A stretch of DNA of 64,000 nucleotides from Denitrificimonas caeni (lineage in GTDB: Bacteria > Pseudomonadota > Gammaproteobacteria > Pseudomonadales > Pseudomonadaceae), in contig NZ_CAJHOA010000002.1 in NCBI RefSeq assembly GCF_905120345.1, forward strand, positions 353,773 through 417,772, written 5' to 3'. Of this stretch, positions 28,003 to 38,731 are shown one piece after another. The notes beneath the pieces were generated by a model. That model did no database searches. It was not told the origin of the DNA and worked only from the letters and a program-made list of their open reading frames with translations. How positions within the stretch are numbered: position 1 is the stretch's first letter; each line of letters starts with the position of its first letter. The translations under genes were made by a program, and so were the position numbers.

Positions 28003-28716
28003 ATGACCACCTCCACCCCGATTATCGAACTGCAGAATTTGCGTTTTGCTTGGCCTAAGCAAGCCACCCTGTTAGATATCGATACGTTTCGCCTTGAGCC
28101 TGGACAGAGTTTATTTTTAAAAGGCCCGTCTGGTAGCGGTAAAACTACGCTTTTAGGTTTGCTCGGCGGCGTACAACTGGCGCAAAGCGGCAGTATTCAC
28201 TTGCTGGGACAAGATTTAAGTCAACTCAGTGCCAGTGCTCGCGACCGTTTTCGCGCGGATCACAGCGGTTTTATTTTCCAACAATTCAACTTATTGCCGT
28301 TTTTATCCGTACTGGAGAATGTGTTACTGCCATGCCAGTTCTCGAAACGGCGGACACTGCGTGCGATTCAGCGCCACGGCTCGATACATGCCGCCGCAGA
28401 AACATTACTCAGTCATTTAGGACTGGCGTCCGAGCTTCATCAGCAACGGGCAGGTGAGCTCTCGATCGGCCAGCAGCAACGGGTTGCCGCCGCGCGGGCC
28501 TTAATCGGTCAGCCAAAACTAGTGATCGCTGACGAACCCACCTCCGCTCTAGATGCTGATAGTCGTGAGGTTTTTCTGCAGCTGTTATTTGCCGAATGCC
28601 AAGCCGCTGGAGCGAGCCTGCTGTTTGTTAGCCATGATCAGTCACTGGCAACACTGTTTGACCGCAGCATTGACCTCACGCAACTGAACCGTGCCACACG
28701 CAAGCAGGAGATTTAA
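28003..28716 (+). CDS. ABC transporter ATP-binding protein (LolD/MacB type)
   Basis: A 237-residue ATPase with Walker A GPSGSGKTT at about 38-46, Q-loop FIFQQFNLLPF, signature LSIGQQQRVAAARAL, Walker B LVIADEPTS and H-loop VSHDQ. By sequence it is closest to the LolD/MacB-type ATPases that work with FtsX-like permeases. I start at the ATG at 28003 (MTTSTPII), since the upstream part of the frame is not conserved. It is followed after 2 bases by its permease and lies in the Zur-controlled operon corresponding to PA4064. Confidence 0.86.
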   Translation: MTTSTPIIELQNLRFAWPKQATLLDIDTFRLEPGQSLFLKGPSGSGKTTLLGLLGGVQLAQSGSIHLLGQDLSQLSASARDRFRADHSGFIFQQFNLLPFLSVLENVLLPCQFSKRRTLRAIQRHGSIHAAAETLLSHLGLASELHQQRAGELSIGQQQRVAAARALIGQPKLVIADEPTSALDADSREVFLQLLFAECQAAGASLLFVSHDQSLATLFDRSIDLTQLNRATRKQEI

Positions 28717-28718
28717 AA

Positions 28719-29987
28719 GTGCATTTACTTCGAATTGCCTTGCGCAGCTTAAATAATCGCCGTTTTACAGCACTGCTGACCATCTTTGCTATTGCTCTGT
28801 CGATCACTCTACTCTTGGCCGTCGAGCGAGTGCGTACGGAAACCCGCGCCAGTTTTGCTAGCACCATCAGCTCGACTGATTTAATTGTTGGTGCGCGTTC
28901 CGGCTCAGTCAACTTATTACTCTACTCAGTGTTTCGAATTGGCAACGCGACCAATAATATCCGCTGGAGTAGCTTCGAGCACATTGCTCAGCACCCGCAG
29001 GTCAAATGGGCGGTACCGCTATCATTGGGTGATTCCCATCACGGCTATCGCGTGCTAGGTACCTCTGAAGATTACTTCACTCATTATCAATACGGTCGCA
29101 AACAGCACTTAAAGCTCCGCGCTGGCCGCATCTTTAGTAACCAAGCGCCCTTTGAAGTGGTGCTGGGTGCCGAGGTTGCCGACGCGTTAAACTATCAACT
29201 GGGCCAGGAAATCGTTCTCGCGCATGGCGTCGCTACCATTAGCTTAGTCAAGCACGATGATAAGCCTTTCACCGCTGTTGGTATCTTAGAGCGTACCGGC
29301 ACACCCGTAGACCGCACTCTGCATATTGCTTTAGCGGGGATGGAAGCGATTCATATTGATTGGCAACAGGGTGCGCCCGCCTATGGCAATCGGAAAATCA
29401 GCGCCGAACAAGCGTTGCAAATGGATCTGCAGCCGAAAGCAATCACCGCGATGCTGCTGGGTTTAAACAGTAAAATCGCAACCTTTGCTCTACAGCGAGA
29501 AATCAATCAATGGCGCGGCGAGCCTTTGTTAGCGATATTGCCCGGTGTTGCTCTGCAAGAGCTGTGGAGCTTGATGGGCACCGCCGAAAAAGCCTTGTTT
29601 ATGGTCTCGCTGTTTGTGGTGCTCACCGGTCTTATTGGCATGCTCACCGCGATTCTAACCAGTCTCAATGAACGTCGCCGCGAGATGGCTATTTTGCGTT
29701 CTGTCGGCGCACGCCCTTGGCATATTGCTAGCCTGCTGGTTCTTGAAGCCTTGACCCTCGCCGGCGCTGGAATCCTCCTCGGCGTGGTTTTACTCTATGC
29801 TGGTATAGCCCTCGCGCAAGCACCGTTGCAAAGCTATTACGGTTTGTATCTCCCTCTCTCGGCACCCACGCTGTATGAGTGGAAACTGCTTGCGGTCGTA
29901 TTGCTCGCGGCGATATTAATGGGCGCGATTCCAGCATGGCGTGCCTATCGACAGTCCTTAGCGGACGGCTTAAATATCCGTTTATAA
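28719..29987 (+). CDS. FtsX-like ABC permease
   Basis: A 422-residue membrane protein of the MacB/FtsX type. One N-terminal transmembrane segment is followed by a periplasmic domain (about 50-270) and an FtsX domain with three C-terminal segments around LFMVSLFVVLTGLIGMLTAIL, LLVLEALTLAGAGILLG and LLAVVLLAAILMGAIPAW. It starts with GTG two bases after the ATPase stop, with CAGGAG upstream. Such systems usually do not pass small ions through the membrane themselves; they may move a protein or lipoprotein substrate. The link to zinc comes from the operon and its Zur box. Confidence 0.87.
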   Translation: MHLLRIALRSLNNRRFTALLTIFAIALSITLLLAVERVRTETRASFASTISSTDLIVGARSGSVNLLLYSVFRIGNATNNIRWSSFEHIAQHPQVKWAVPLSLGDSHHGYRVLGTSEDYFTHYQYGRKQHLKLRAGRIFSNQAPFEVVLGAEVADALNYQLGQEIVLAHGVATISLVKHDDKPFTAVGILERTGTPVDRTLHIALAGMEAIHIDWQQGAPAYGNRKISAEQALQMDLQPKAITAMLLGLNSKIATFALQREINQWRGEPLLAILPGVALQELWSLMGTAEKALFMVSLFVVLTGLIGMLTAILTSLNERRREMAILRSVGARPWHIASLLVLEALTLAGAGILLGVVLLYAGIALAQAPLQSYYGLYLPLSAPTLYEWKLLAVVLLAAILMGAIPAWRAYRQSLADGLNIRL

Positions 29988-30030
29988 GCCTTAAAACCAA
30001 CCAATAGCATTAACTAGAGATGCCTGTATT

Positions 30031-30570
30031 ATGCGAAAACTATTTTGGATCACCTTACTGCTGTGCAGTGTTAATACAGTCTTTGCCGCAGAGCTGCGCA
30101 CGCTAAAGTGGGAAGAGATGGTCCCCGCTGATGCACCACCCTTGCCAGCACCAGCACCGTTGCACAACCTTAATCAACTGGCTGACATTCTCGCTGAAGA
30201 AAGCGGCCCTGCAGCTGAGCAACAACACCCCAATGCACCGATAGTGCCTGAGCTGGATGGTTTAAAAGTTAAGCTACCCGGCTATATCGTGCCGCTGACT
30301 ATTGATGATAACAGTCGTATTACTGAGTTTTTGTTAGTGCCCTACTTTGGTGCTTGCATCCATGTACCACCGCCGCCGTCGAATCAAATTGTTTACGTCA
30401 CCAGTGAAGGCGGGGTTGCCTTAGGCGATATGTGGCAGCCCTATTGGATTGAAGGCACCCTCAGTGTTGAATCCTTTAGCAGTGATATGGGCGATACTGG
30501 CTACCGTGCTGAAGCAGAACAAATATACCCTTATGTCTTTGACAGCCCTGCGATCAAAAAAAATCGTTAA
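30031..30570 (+). CDS. DUF3299 exported protein
   Basis: A 179-residue protein with a signal peptide (MRKLFWITLLLCSVNTVFAA) and a DUF3299 domain: LKWEEMVP near the mature start, then VKLPGYIVPL, FLLVPYFGACIHVPPPPSNQIVYV with one conserved Cys, and a WIEGTLSVE strand. The function is unknown. It is the last gene of the Zur-controlled operon, matching PA4066 in P. aeruginosa. The single Cys with HVPPPPSNQ suggests a metal or redox site, but this is inference. Confidence 0.82.
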   Translation: MRKLFWITLLLCSVNTVFAAELRTLKWEEMVPADAPPLPAPAPLHNLNQLADILAEESGPAAEQQHPNAPIVPELDGLKVKLPGYIVPLTIDDNSRITEFLLVPYFGACIHVPPPPSNQIVYVTSEGGVALGDMWQPYWIEGTLSVESFSSDMGDTGYRAEAEQIYPYVFDSPAIKKNR

Positions 30571-30691
30571 CCCTCTCCTCCAGTGTTCTTGGGCCAGCCA
30601 AGATCGGCAATTAGAACAACAATCTGTGTAGCCCTAGACTAAAAGTGCTACAAATTAATCGTTTTTATCCGATCAGCCATCGTATAATGCG

Positions 30692-30882
30692 CGCTCGCAG
30701 GAGAGAGGGCAGCTAAAAGCTGCTCCGCCGAAGGCGCAAACTCCCATAAACGCTCAGGCTCATGTACTGCGAAACAACTTAGATTCGCCAACTGGAGAGC
30801 GATTGCTTTAGGCAATCCACCGAAGGGGCAAGCGGCATATTGCTGCATAAACTCTCAGGTACACAGGACAGAGGGAGAGGCG
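30692..30882 (+). ncRNA. Tandem glycine riboswitch
   Basis: Two glycine aptamers lie side by side. Aptamer 1 has GCAGGAGAGAG, the CCGCCGAAGGCGCAA core and GCTCAGGC. Aptamer 2 has TGGAGAGCG, CACCGAAGGGGCAA, CTCTCAGGT and GGACAGAGGGAG. These are the conserved elements of the gcvT-type riboswitch. TATAAT at 30683-30688 is the likely -10 box just upstream. The downstream gene is a TRIC-type membrane protein, a class known to be glycine-controlled. I see no terminator in the short space before the start, so control may be on translation through AGGAG at 30894. Confidence 0.9.
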
Positions 30883-30904
30883 CGACTGTCTGCAGGAGTC
30901 CTGT

Positions 30905-31525
30905 GTGCTGACTTATATCTATCTGATTGCTATTACTGCTGAAGCCATGTCCGGTGCACTTGCTGCTGGACGACGAAATATGGACCTCTTTGGCGTTGCT
31001 CTGATCGCTTTTATCACCGCGCTTGGTGGTGGTACCGTGCGTGACATGTTGCTGGGCAATTACCCCGTCACATGGACACAACACCCGCCCTATATCTATC
31101 TGACTATCGGCTCAGGTCTCGCGACGATGTTAGTGGCGCGTTTTATGCACAAGCTTAATCAGATTTTCCTGATCTTAGATTCCATGGGTTTAGTGGCCTT
31201 TACCATCATTGGTTGCAATGTTGCCTTAAAGCTTGGCTATGAAACACCTGTGATTATTATGGCGGGAATTACTACCGGTATTTTTGGCGGTATTCTGCGC
31301 GACATCATGTGTAATCGCACCCCACAAGTCTTGCGTCATGAGCTCTACGCCAGCGTGTCGCTGATTGTAGCGATTGTCTATTTGTTCCTAAAATCGCAAG
31401 GCGTCTCTGACGATATCAACACCCTCGCCTCCTTCAGTTTTGGACTGGCTCTACGTCTCTCGGCCATCCGCTGGCAACTGTCCTTGCCAGTATTTTCCTA
31501 CTCACCAGGACGCTGGGGTGATTAA
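30905..31525 (+). CDS. TRIC-family membrane protein, probable glycine transporter
   Basis: A 206-residue inner-membrane protein of the YadS/YicG (UPF0126, TRIC) family with about seven hydrophobic segments and two copies of the family repeat. The GGG signatures are ALGGGTVRDMLLG at about 39-51 and FGGILRDIMCNRTP at about 125-138. The GTG start at 30905 follows AGGAG by 6 bases. Bacterial TRIC proteins are trimeric channels. Because of the glycine riboswitch upstream, the substrate here is most likely glycine. Whether it imports or exports cannot be told from the sequence. Confidence 0.87.
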   Translation: MLTYIYLIAITAEAMSGALAAGRRNMDLFGVALIAFITALGGGTVRDMLLGNYPVTWTQHPPYIYLTIGSGLATMLVARFMHKLNQIFLILDSMGLVAFTIIGCNVALKLGYETPVIIMAGITTGIFGGILRDIMCNRTPQVLRHELYASVSLIVAIVYLFLKSQGVSDDINTLASFSFGLALRLSAIRWQLSLPVFSYSPGRWGD

Positions 31526-31526
31526 T

Positions 31527-31554
31527 AACTAAGGCGCTACATGGCGCCTTAGTT
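31527..31554. terminator. Inverted repeat after the TRIC gene
   Basis: AACTAAGGCGC and GCGCCTTAGTT form an 11-bp perfect stem. It starts 1-2 bases after the TRIC stop and faces the convergent phoX gene. No U-run follows, so it may need Rho or act mainly to protect the 3' end. Confidence 0.6.
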
Positions 31555-31618
31555 AAGGCATGCTGCCGAGCTTAAAGCCTGTTCTGAACACACCAACGAC
31601 AGCCGAGCAATGCCCAAC

Positions 31619-33520
31619 CTAAGTACCGATAATGCCACCATCGGTACGGGTGATGACCATCACGCTGGAGCGCGGCACTGAATCACCGCCCAGTGGAAAG
31701 TGCGATGGTTCCAGCTCTTCACCGGGGTGTTGTACGCCGATAAATAGCGTTTTCTGATCGGCAGTAAAAGCCAGACCGGTTATTTCACAGGCCACCGGCC
31801 CCGTTAAGAAACGCCGCACTTCGCCTGTTTTAGGGTCGGCGCAGAGCATCTGATTGTTCCCTTGTCCGGCAAAGTCACCTTGGTTCGAATAGTTACCATC
31901 GGATTGAATCCACAGGCGTCCGGCCTGATCAAAACCAATGCCATCGGGGCTGTTAAACATATTCTCGGCAGTGATATTGCTCGACCCAGCATAGGGGGTT
32001 GCGCCATGCACGCTGGGGTTACCCGCGATTAAAAACAGATCCCACTGAAAGCCTTTAGCGCTATGCTGCCCTGCTGTGGGGCGCCAGCGCACGATGTGTC
32101 CATAGTGGTTTTCAGCACGAGGATTAGGGCCGCCAACCGGTTGATTGTCTTTTAAACCGCGATTTTTATTATTGGTCAAGGTACAAAAAACCATCGGCTC
32201 ATGCGGATGCACAGCAACCCACTCCGGCCGATCCATGGTCGTCGCACCAACTTGAGTGGCCGCTAAACGCGCATGAATTAAAACCTCAGCTTGGCTATGA
32301 AAACCATTCTCTGCAGTTAAGCCATTTTCGCCATAGACTAAACTTAACCATTCACCACTGCCGTCTTCATTAAACTTAGCGACAAACAAATCTCCATCGT
32401 CGAGCAGGTCACGATTAGCAGCCTGATCAGTAGGGTTGTATGTGTTACGACTGACAAAACGATAAATATGCTCACCACGCTCATCATCACCTAGATACAC
32501 CACCACATGACCGTCTGCAGCAATCACCAACTCTGCGTTTTCATGCTTAAAGCGACCTAAGGCCGTTCGTTTAACCGGTATCGCCTGTGGGCTATGCGGA
32601 TCAATTTCCACCACCCAGCCAAATCGATTGGCTTCATTGGGCTCTTGCGCTAAATCAAAACGCGGATCAAATTTGTACCAACTGTAACCGGCGTCTTCAG
32701 CGGCAATACCGTAACGAGCAAAAGCTGGGCTCAGCTTTACTGCCGCATCACTGCCAAAATAGCCATTAAAGTTTTCTTCACAGGTTAAATAGGTGCCCCA
32801 AGGCGTCATACCATTGGCGCAGTTGTTAAAAGTACCTAAAGCCATTTCACCCTTGGGGTCGGCTTTAGTCTGCAACAAAGCATGACCTTGAGCTGGACCG
32901 CTGATGCGCATCGGGGTATTGGCATCAATACGGCGGTTGAACTGGCCGTCCTTTGCAAAGCGCCAGCCTTGCGCCTGCTTCACCAAAGTCAGCACCGATA
33001 CGCCATGCGCAGCCTGTGCATAGCGCACATCAGCAGCCGTCATCTTTTTGCCCTGATGCGCAAACATCAGCTCGTAGTTAGTGTACTCATTGTTGACGGC
33101 CAAAATAGCGGTATTCTCGTCCACAGAAAACAAGCTCATACCATCATTGTTATCGCCAAATTGGCGCTGCTGATTGGCAACAGTGTTGTTCTGCACCTGA
33201 TTAGAAAAATCTGCCACATCAGTAAACAAAGGATCACCCCAAGAAATCAGACGCTCGACTTGATAGCCATCAGGCACCACAACAGTATCAGCCGTACTAA
33301 CAGGTACCGCTTTGAAACCTAACAGAGGTCCCGCCGCCGGCGCTAATACAGCTGCAATAGACTGACTAAGAGGAGCTATAGTAAAAAAAGCCACAGCACC
33401 TAAAGCAGCGCTAGCGCCGAGAAAACGACGTCGAGATAAACCCTGCTCAACCATTTGGGTAAATTGTGGTGTTTGCGTACGTGGATGATTCAACTCATCT
33501 TGCAGCTCAAACTGACTCAT
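31619..33520 (-). CDS. phoX: PhoX-family phosphatase, Tat-exported
   Basis: A 633-residue PhoX-type calcium/iron-dependent alkaline phosphatase. The Tat signal GLSRRRFLGASAALG is at about residues 27-41, followed by a hydrophobic stretch to about 65. Family signatures in order include NNDGMSLF, NCANGMTPWGTYLTCEEN, GWVVEIDP, ALGRFKHENAELV, VVYLGDDERGEHIYRFVS, RPEWVAVHP and SPDGIGFDQAGRLWIQSDGN. It releases phosphate from organic esters in the periplasm. I found no clear Pho box upstream. The gene stands alone between the TRIC gene and typA. Confidence 0.9.
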   Translation of the reverse strand: MSQFELQDELNHPRTQTPQFTQMVEQGLSRRRFLGASAALGAVAFFTIAPLSQSIAAVLAPAAGPLLGFKAVPVSTADTVVVPDGYQVERLISWGDPLFTDVADFSNQVQNNTVANQQRQFGDNNDGMSLFSVDENTAILAVNNEYTNYELMFAHQGKKMTAADVRYAQAAHGVSVLTLVKQAQGWRFAKDGQFNRRIDANTPMRISGPAQGHALLQTKADPKGEMALGTFNNCANGMTPWGTYLTCEENFNGYFGSDAAVKLSPAFARYGIAAEDAGYSWYKFDPRFDLAQEPNEANRFGWVVEIDPHSPQAIPVKRTALGRFKHENAELVIAADGHVVVYLGDDERGEHIYRFVSRNTYNPTDQAANRDLLDDGDLFVAKFNEDGSGEWLSLVYGENGLTAENGFHSQAEVLIHARLAATQVGATTMDRPEWVAVHPHEPMVFCTLTNNKNRGLKDNQPVGGPNPRAENHYGHIVRWRPTAGQHSAKGFQWDLFLIAGNPSVHGATPYAGSSNITAENMFNSPDGIGFDQAGRLWIQSDGNYSNQGDFAGQGNNQMLCADPKTGEVRRFLTGPVACEITGLAFTADQKTLFIGVQHPGEELEPSHFPLGGDSVPRSSVMVITRTDGGIIGT

Positions 33521-33678
33521 GATCCAGCCTCATCGATTAACTCAACTATGAAGCTCACAGCTTAGTGAGCGTCGATGTCAGAAGCATGACCAACAGATGA
33601 CAAGATGATGAATACTCAGAGCGAGGTGTTGCGCAATAAAATCGAGTGCTGAACATCGACCTGTAGTGTGCAGCCATT

Positions 33679-33710
33679 AAAAAACCCGCAACGTTGCCGG
33701 TGCGGGTTTT
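33679..33710 (-). terminator. Rho-independent terminator of typA
   Basis: AAAACCCGCA and TGCGGGTTTT form a 10-bp stem with an ACGTTGCCGG loop, followed by a U-run on the minus strand. It lies 17 bases after the typA stop. Confidence 0.9.
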
Positions 33711-33727
33711 GATGTTACTAACGCAAA

Positions 33728-35545
33728 TTAGACTTTGTTACGACCATGACGCTTACGATCATTTTCAGTCAGATACTTCTTACGCAGACGAATCGACTTA
33801 GGTGTTACTTCAACCAACTCATCGTCTTCGATGAACTCAAGCGCTTGCTCAAGAGAGAAACGGATTGGCGGAACCAATGCTGTGGTTTCTTCTTTACCAG
33901 ACACACGCATGTTATCCAGTTTTTTCGCTTTAGTTGGGTTAATCGCCAAGTCATTGTCACGGCTGTGGATACCGGCCAACTGACCTTCGTAAATCTCTTC
34001 ACCCGGTGATAAGAACAGCTTACCACGCTCTTGCAGAGTTTCGAGTGAGTACGTCAGTGCTTTACCGGTCGCCATAGACACCAATACGCCCTGCTGACGG
34101 CTAGTGACTTCACCGGTTTTGATTGAACCGTAGTGGCTGAACATACCGGTCAAAATACCCGTACCTGAAGTCATGGTCATAAACTGGTTACGGAAACCAA
34201 TCAAACCACGTGAAGGTACAGTGTACTCAAGACGGATACGACCTTTGCCGTCTGGAACCATATCGGTGAGTTCACCTTTACGTAGACCAAACTGCTCCAT
34301 GATCGAACCCTGGTGCTGTTCTTCAATATCCAGAATAACGTTTTCGTACGGTTCTTGCTTAACACCGTCAACTTCTTTGATCACAACTTCTGGACGGGAA
34401 ATACCCATCTCGTAGCCTTCACGACGCATGGTTTCAATCAGTACTGACAGGTGTAATTCACCACGGCCAGAGACTTTGAATTTGTCCACGTCATCGCCTT
34501 GGACAACGCGCAATGCCACGTTGTGCAGTAATTCTTTTTCCAGACGCTCTTTCAGGTTACGACTGGTAACGAACTTACCTTCTTTACCCGCGAACGGAGA
34601 ATCGTTCACTTGGAAAGTCATGCTCACAGTTGGTTCATCAACGCTCAACGGCGGCAATGCTTCCACGTGTGCTTGGTCGCATAAAGTGTCAGAAATAAAC
34701 AGGGGATCAAAACCACTGATACAAACGATATCACCGGCTTGCGCTTCTTCAACTTCAACACGGTGTAAACCATGGTGACCCATTAATTTCAGAATACGGC
34801 CATTACGACGCTTGCCTTCAACATCAATCGAAGTCACTGGACTGTTGGCTTTAATACGACCACGGGTAATACGGCCAATACCGATAATGCCGAGGAAGTT
34901 GTTGTAGTCCAGTGCAGAAATTTGCATTTGGAATGGACCATCCAAATCAACTTTTGGCGGCTTAACAAAATCAACTACAGACTGGAACAAGACATCCATG
35001 TTCTCAGTCATTTCGGCTGGATCTAAACCTGAAGTACCATTCAAAGCACTGGTGTAAACGATTGGGAAGTCGAGCTGTTCTTCAGTCGCACCCAAGTTAT
35101 CAAACAGGTCAAATACTTGATCAACAACCCAGTCTGGACGCGCGCCAGGACGGTCAACTTTATTGATCACAACAATAGGGCTCAAACCAGACTGGAACGC
35201 TTTCTGCGTTACAAAACGAGTTTGCGGCATAGGGCCGTCAATGGAGTCAACCACCAACAACACGCAGTCCACCATGCTCATCACGCGCTCAACTTCACCA
35301 CCGAAGTCGGCGTGGCCTGGGGTATCCACGATATTGATGTTGTAGTCGTGCCATTTAATAGCAGTGTTTTTTGCCAGAATAGTAATTCCGCGCTCTTTTT
35401 CCTGGTCGTTGGAGTCCATAACGCGGTCAGAGTCGAGCTCTTTACGGTCTAGGGTACCTGATGCACGTAACAGGGCGTCAACCAAGGTCGTTTTACCGTG
35501 GTCAACGTGGGCGATAATGGCAATATTACGTAAATTCTCAATCAC
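33728..35545 (-). CDS. typA: Ribosome-dependent GTPase TypA/BipA
   Basis: A 605-residue translational GTPase. G1 is [11 protein letters not shown]2 lies in [14 protein letters not shown]3 is [12 protein letters not shown] and G4 is [10 protein letters not shown]. The EF-G-like domain III/V follows, then the BipA-specific C-terminal domain with [10 protein letters not shown] and a basic tail. It acts in large-subunit assembly under stress and cold. It is next to thiI and glnA as in Pseudomonas. It has its own terminator, and its start is 142 bases beyond the thiI stop. Confidence 0.96.
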   Translation of the reverse strand: MIENLRNIAIIAHVDHGKTTLVDALLRASGTLDRKELDSDRVMDSNDQEKERGITILAKNTAIKWHDYNINIVDTPGHADFGGEVERVMSMVDCVLLVVDSIDGPMPQTRFVTQKAFQSGLSPIVVINKVDRPGARPDWVVDQVFDLFDNLGATEEQLDFPIVYTSALNGTSGLDPAEMTENMDVLFQSVVDFVKPPKVDLDGPFQMQISALDYNNFLGIIGIGRITRGRIKANSPVTSIDVEGKRRNGRILKLMGHHGLHRVEVEEAQAGDIVCISGFDPLFISDTLCDQAHVEALPPLSVDEPTVSMTFQVNDSPFAGKEGKFVTSRNLKERLEKELLHNVALRVVQGDDVDKFKVSGRGELHLSVLIETMRREGYEMGISRPEVVIKEVDGVKQEPYENVILDIEEQHQGSIMEQFGLRKGELTDMVPDGKGRIRLEYTVPSRGLIGFRNQFMTMTSGTGILTGMFSHYGSIKTGEVTSRQQGVLVSMATGKALTYSLETLQERGKLFLSPGEEIYEGQLAGIHSRDNDLAINPTKAKKLDNMRVSGKEETTALVPPIRFSLEQALEFIEDDELVEVTPKSIRLRKKYLTENDRKRHGRNKV

Positions 35546-35687
35546 AAGCTTATCTCAAGTAAAATATGTAGGCTGCACGCAAAACGCGTCAGTTCGAATC
35601 AAAGTGGTAGGGTTTATGGGTCTGGTGGGCGTAACTGTTGCGGCGTTGCCACACAGCTCCACAAACACACCCATAACAGGTATCTCA

Positions 35688-37175
35688 TCATGCGTGACTG
35701 CTTGCGCGCGGCCGTTGCACTGGGTCAGGACGGTAAACTCGCACATTTGCATAACCCTCATGCAATAAATGGTGCGCATGCAATTTACTCATCATACCTT
35801 GATCGCAATACAGTAGATATTGACGATTAGGCTCAAAATCTTTAAAACGGCTATTAATCGCATAAAAAGGCACGGTGCGCTGCTCAATACCGTTGAGGAT
35901 TAATGGCTGATCTTCTACCTGATCAGGGTGGCGGATATCAATGATAATCTGCCCTGGTAGTGCGTGGTTAACTTCTTCGACATGGACATCTTTACCCAAT
36001 TCGTCGAGGACTTTATCCATAGTAACCCGTGTCGTACGTTCAATCGCACGCTGTAAGATGCTCGCGTCCAACTGACTTTCTTCGTGTACAACGCGGCCCA
36101 GCTTAGCGCGGGTTTTCGGACTCACTGAAATAACACCACAATATTCTGGCATATTTTCGGCAAAGGCAGCAGTACCGATCTCAACTGCAGTACTAATAAT
36201 ATCTTGTTTATGCTCAGTAATCAGCGGACGCAACACTAACTTATCGGTTGCTTTATCAATGACGGCAAGGTTGGTCAGGGTTTGACTGGCCACCTGCGAA
36301 ATCGCTTCACCAGTGACTAAGGTCTCCAGCTCTAAATCTTCGGCGATAACGTCAGCCGCTTTAAGCATCATACGTTTCAGCACGACACCCATATGACTGT
36401 CATCGACATTTTCTAAAATATCACCGAGTACTTCTTCAAACGGTACGCTAACAAACAAAACTCGATGTGAGCTGCCATACTTTTTCCACAAGTAATAAGC
36501 AACTTCTTTAACACCCAACTCGTGCGCACGTCCGCCTAAATTAAAAAAGCAAAAATGCGTTAATAAACCACGACGCATCATCTTATAGGCTGCCACAGTG
36601 GAATCAAAACCACCGGACATCAACACCAGTGCCTGCTCCACCGTACCTAACGGATAACCGCCAATACCTTGGTGACGTTCATATTCAATAAACAATCTTT
36701 CGCCACGAATCTCGAAACGCACTTCAACATCAGGATGGCGCAAATTAATACCTGATGCAGCACATTGTTGACGCAACTGACTGCCCACATAGCGTTCAAC
36801 ATCCACAGAAGAAAAAGGATGTTTACCACTGCGCTTACAACGTACAGAAAATGTACGGCCTTTTAACAGATCAGCGTAATGGGCCTTGCAGTGCTGAGTA
36901 ATTTCATCAAAATCACCCAACGGGTATTCAAGCACTTGAAAGAAGTGTGAAATGCCTGGCGTACAGCGCAAGCGCGCATACAACTCTTGCAACTCTGTGG
37001 GATCTTCAAGTGCAGTAAATAGCTCTAAATTATCCCACTCACCAATCACTTTTACATCAGGGTCAAGATCCCGTAATACCGTACGGATATTTTTGCCTAA
37101 CTGACGCATAAATTGCCGACGCACTGGACGGCTCTTGATGGTAATTTCAGGAAAAGATTTTAGAATTAATTTCAT
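35688..37175 (-). CDS. thiI: tRNA 4-thiouridylation / thiamine sulfurtransferase ThiI
   Basis: ThiI makes 4-thiouridine at tRNA position 8 and supplies sulfur for thiazole synthesis. The 495-residue protein has an NFLD/THUMP region (about 1-165), the PP-loop SGGFDSTVA for adenylation at about 188-196, and a C-terminal rhodanese domain (about 400-485) with the persulfide Cys in LYCDQGMMS. The disulfide partner Cys is in PEYCGVIS. Having the rhodanese domain makes it the E. coli-type two-function form, which fits with thiE in the same window. Confidence 0.94.
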   Translation of the reverse strand: MKLILKSFPEITIKSRPVRRQFMRQLGKNIRTVLRDLDPDVKVIGEWDNLELFTALEDPTELQELYARLRCTPGISHFFQVLEYPLGDFDEITQHCKAHYADLLKGRTFSVRCKRSGKHPFSSVDVERYVGSQLRQQCAASGINLRHPDVEVRFEIRGERLFIEYERHQGIGGYPLGTVEQALVLMSGGFDSTVAAYKMMRRGLLTHFCFFNLGGRAHELGVKEVAYYLWKKYGSSHRVLFVSVPFEEVLGDILENVDDSHMGVVLKRMMLKAADVIAEDLELETLVTGEAISQVASQTLTNLAVIDKATDKLVLRPLITEHKQDIISTAVEIGTAAFAENMPEYCGVISVSPKTRAKLGRVVHEESQLDASILQRAIERTTRVTMDKVLDELGKDVHVEEVNHALPGQIIIDIRHPDQVEDQPLILNGIEQRTVPFYAINSRFKDFEPNRQYLLYCDQGMMSKLHAHHLLHEGYANVRVYRPDPVQRPRASSHA

Positions 37176-37324
37176 TATGCAAACAGATCGCTAAGATGGG
37201 TTACCAAAGCAACCGCAAAAATGGGCACAAATCATAGCATCTTTTTCTAAAAAATGCTCATTTAACGAGCAACACACTGCACAACAATCTGCGCACTGTC
37301 CTGCCCGCTAACTATTTGATCGCC

Positions 37325-38728
37325 TTAGCAGCTGTAGTACAGCTCATACTCAAGCGGATGCACAAAGGTACGTACACGTAACTCTTCTTCGGCTTTCAAG
37401 GCCACAAAAGCATCTAGGAATTCATTACTGAAGACACCGCCACGTAATAAAAACTCACGGTCTGCATCCAAGGCCTCCAACGCCTCTTTTAAACTACCAC
37501 ACACTTGTGGAATCTGTTTCGACTCCTCAGGCGGTAAGTCATATAGGTTTTTATCCGCTGGATCACCAGGATGAATGCGGTTTTGAATACCATCTAAGCC
37601 AGCCATTAACAGCGCAGCAAAGGCCAGATAAGGGTTCGCCGACGGGTCAGGGAAACGTGCTTCAATACGGCGCGCTTTCGGGCTGGTCACATAAGGAATA
37701 CGAATCGATGCCGAACGGTTACGGGCAGAATAAGCCAACATCACCGGCGCTTCAAAACCTGGAACTAAACGTTTATACGAGTTAGTCGATGGATTGGTCA
37801 GCGCATTCAGCGCCTTACCATGCTTAATAATTCCGCCAACAAAGTACAGGGCATTATCAGATAAGCCTGCATAGCCCTCGCCAGAGAAGATATTTTTGCC
37901 ACTTGCAGAAATTGATAAATGCACATGCATGCCTGAGCCATTATCACCAAATAATGGTTTTGGCATAAAAGTCGCGGTACGGCCGTAGGCATCGGCAACA
38001 TTATGCACCACATACTTCAATGCCTGTACCTCGTCAGCTTTAGCCACCAAGGTGTTAAATCTCACGCCAATTTCGTTTTGACCCGCGGTGGCTACTTCGT
38101 GGTGATGCACCTCAACAAACTGTCCCATTTCTTCCAGCGCATTACACATCGCTGTACGAATCTCATGGTCATAATCGCTCGGCTGAGTGGGCAGGTAACC
38201 GCCTTTAACCGGCACACGGTGGCCCTTATTACCCCCTTCGATATCTGCGTCACTGTTCCAAGCGGCTTGCTCAGAATAGATTTTGAACATTGAGCCAGAA
38301 ATATCAGACTTAAACTTAACCTGATCAAAGATAAAAAACTCAGGCTCAGGACCGACAAAGACGGTATCGCCAATTCCTGTTGATTTTAAGTATTCTTCGG
38401 CTCGAGAGGCGATCGCTCGAGGGTCACGGTCATAGCCTTGCATGGTGGATGGTTCGATCACATCACAGACTAGAATCAAAGTCGGCTCTTGGGTAAAAGG
38501 ATCCATTACCGCAGTACTGTCATCAGGCAGTAGGATCATATCTGAGGCTTCAATGCCTTTCCAACCTGCCATAGAAGAGCCGTCAAACATCTTTCCTTGC
38601 TCGAAAAAATCATCATCAGCATCACGAGCTGGCATAGTGATATGGTGCTGTTGCCCACCAATATCAGTAAAGCGCAAATCAATCCATTTTGCGTTATGGG
38701 TTTGTATCAGTTCGAGCGACTTTGACAT
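37325..38728 (-). CDS. glnA: Glutamine synthetase type I
   Basis: GlnA makes glutamine from glutamate, ammonia and ATP. The 467-residue dodecameric type shows [28 protein letters not shown], the metal and ATP motif [34 protein letters not shown] and the adenylylation Tyr in NLYDLPPEE (about 396), so activity should be tuned by GlnE. I start at the ATG at 38728 (MSKSLELI), 6 bases after GGAG. The adjoining ATG at 38731 is too close to that site. The NtrBC genes usually nearby in Pseudomonas are not in the window. Confidence 0.96.
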   Translation of the reverse strand: MSKSLELIQTHNAKWIDLRFTDIGGQQHHITMPARDADDDFFEQGKMFDGSSMAGWKGIEASDMILLPDDSTAVMDPFTQEPTLILVCDVIEPSTMQGYDRDPRAIASRAEEYLKSTGIGDTVFVGPEPEFFIFDQVKFKSDISGSMFKIYSEQAAWNSDADIEGGNKGHRVPVKGGYLPTQPSDYDHEIRTAMCNALEEMGQFVEVHHHEVATAGQNEIGVRFNTLVAKADEVQALKYVVHNVADAYGRTATFMPKPLFGDNGSGMHVHLSISASGKNIFSGEGYAGLSDNALYFVGGIIKHGKALNALTNPSTNSYKRLVPGFEAPVMLAYSARNRSASIRIPYVTSPKARRIEARFPDPSANPYLAFAALLMAGLDGIQNRIHPGDPADKNLYDLPPEESKQIPQVCGSLKEALEALDADREFLLRGGVFSNEFLDAFVALKAEEELRVRTFVHPLEYELYYSC

Positions 38729-38731
38729 CAT

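Noticed and set aside
37507-38293. Long plus-strand frames inside glnA
   Set aside because: They are the antisense shadow of a highly biased gene and match no family.
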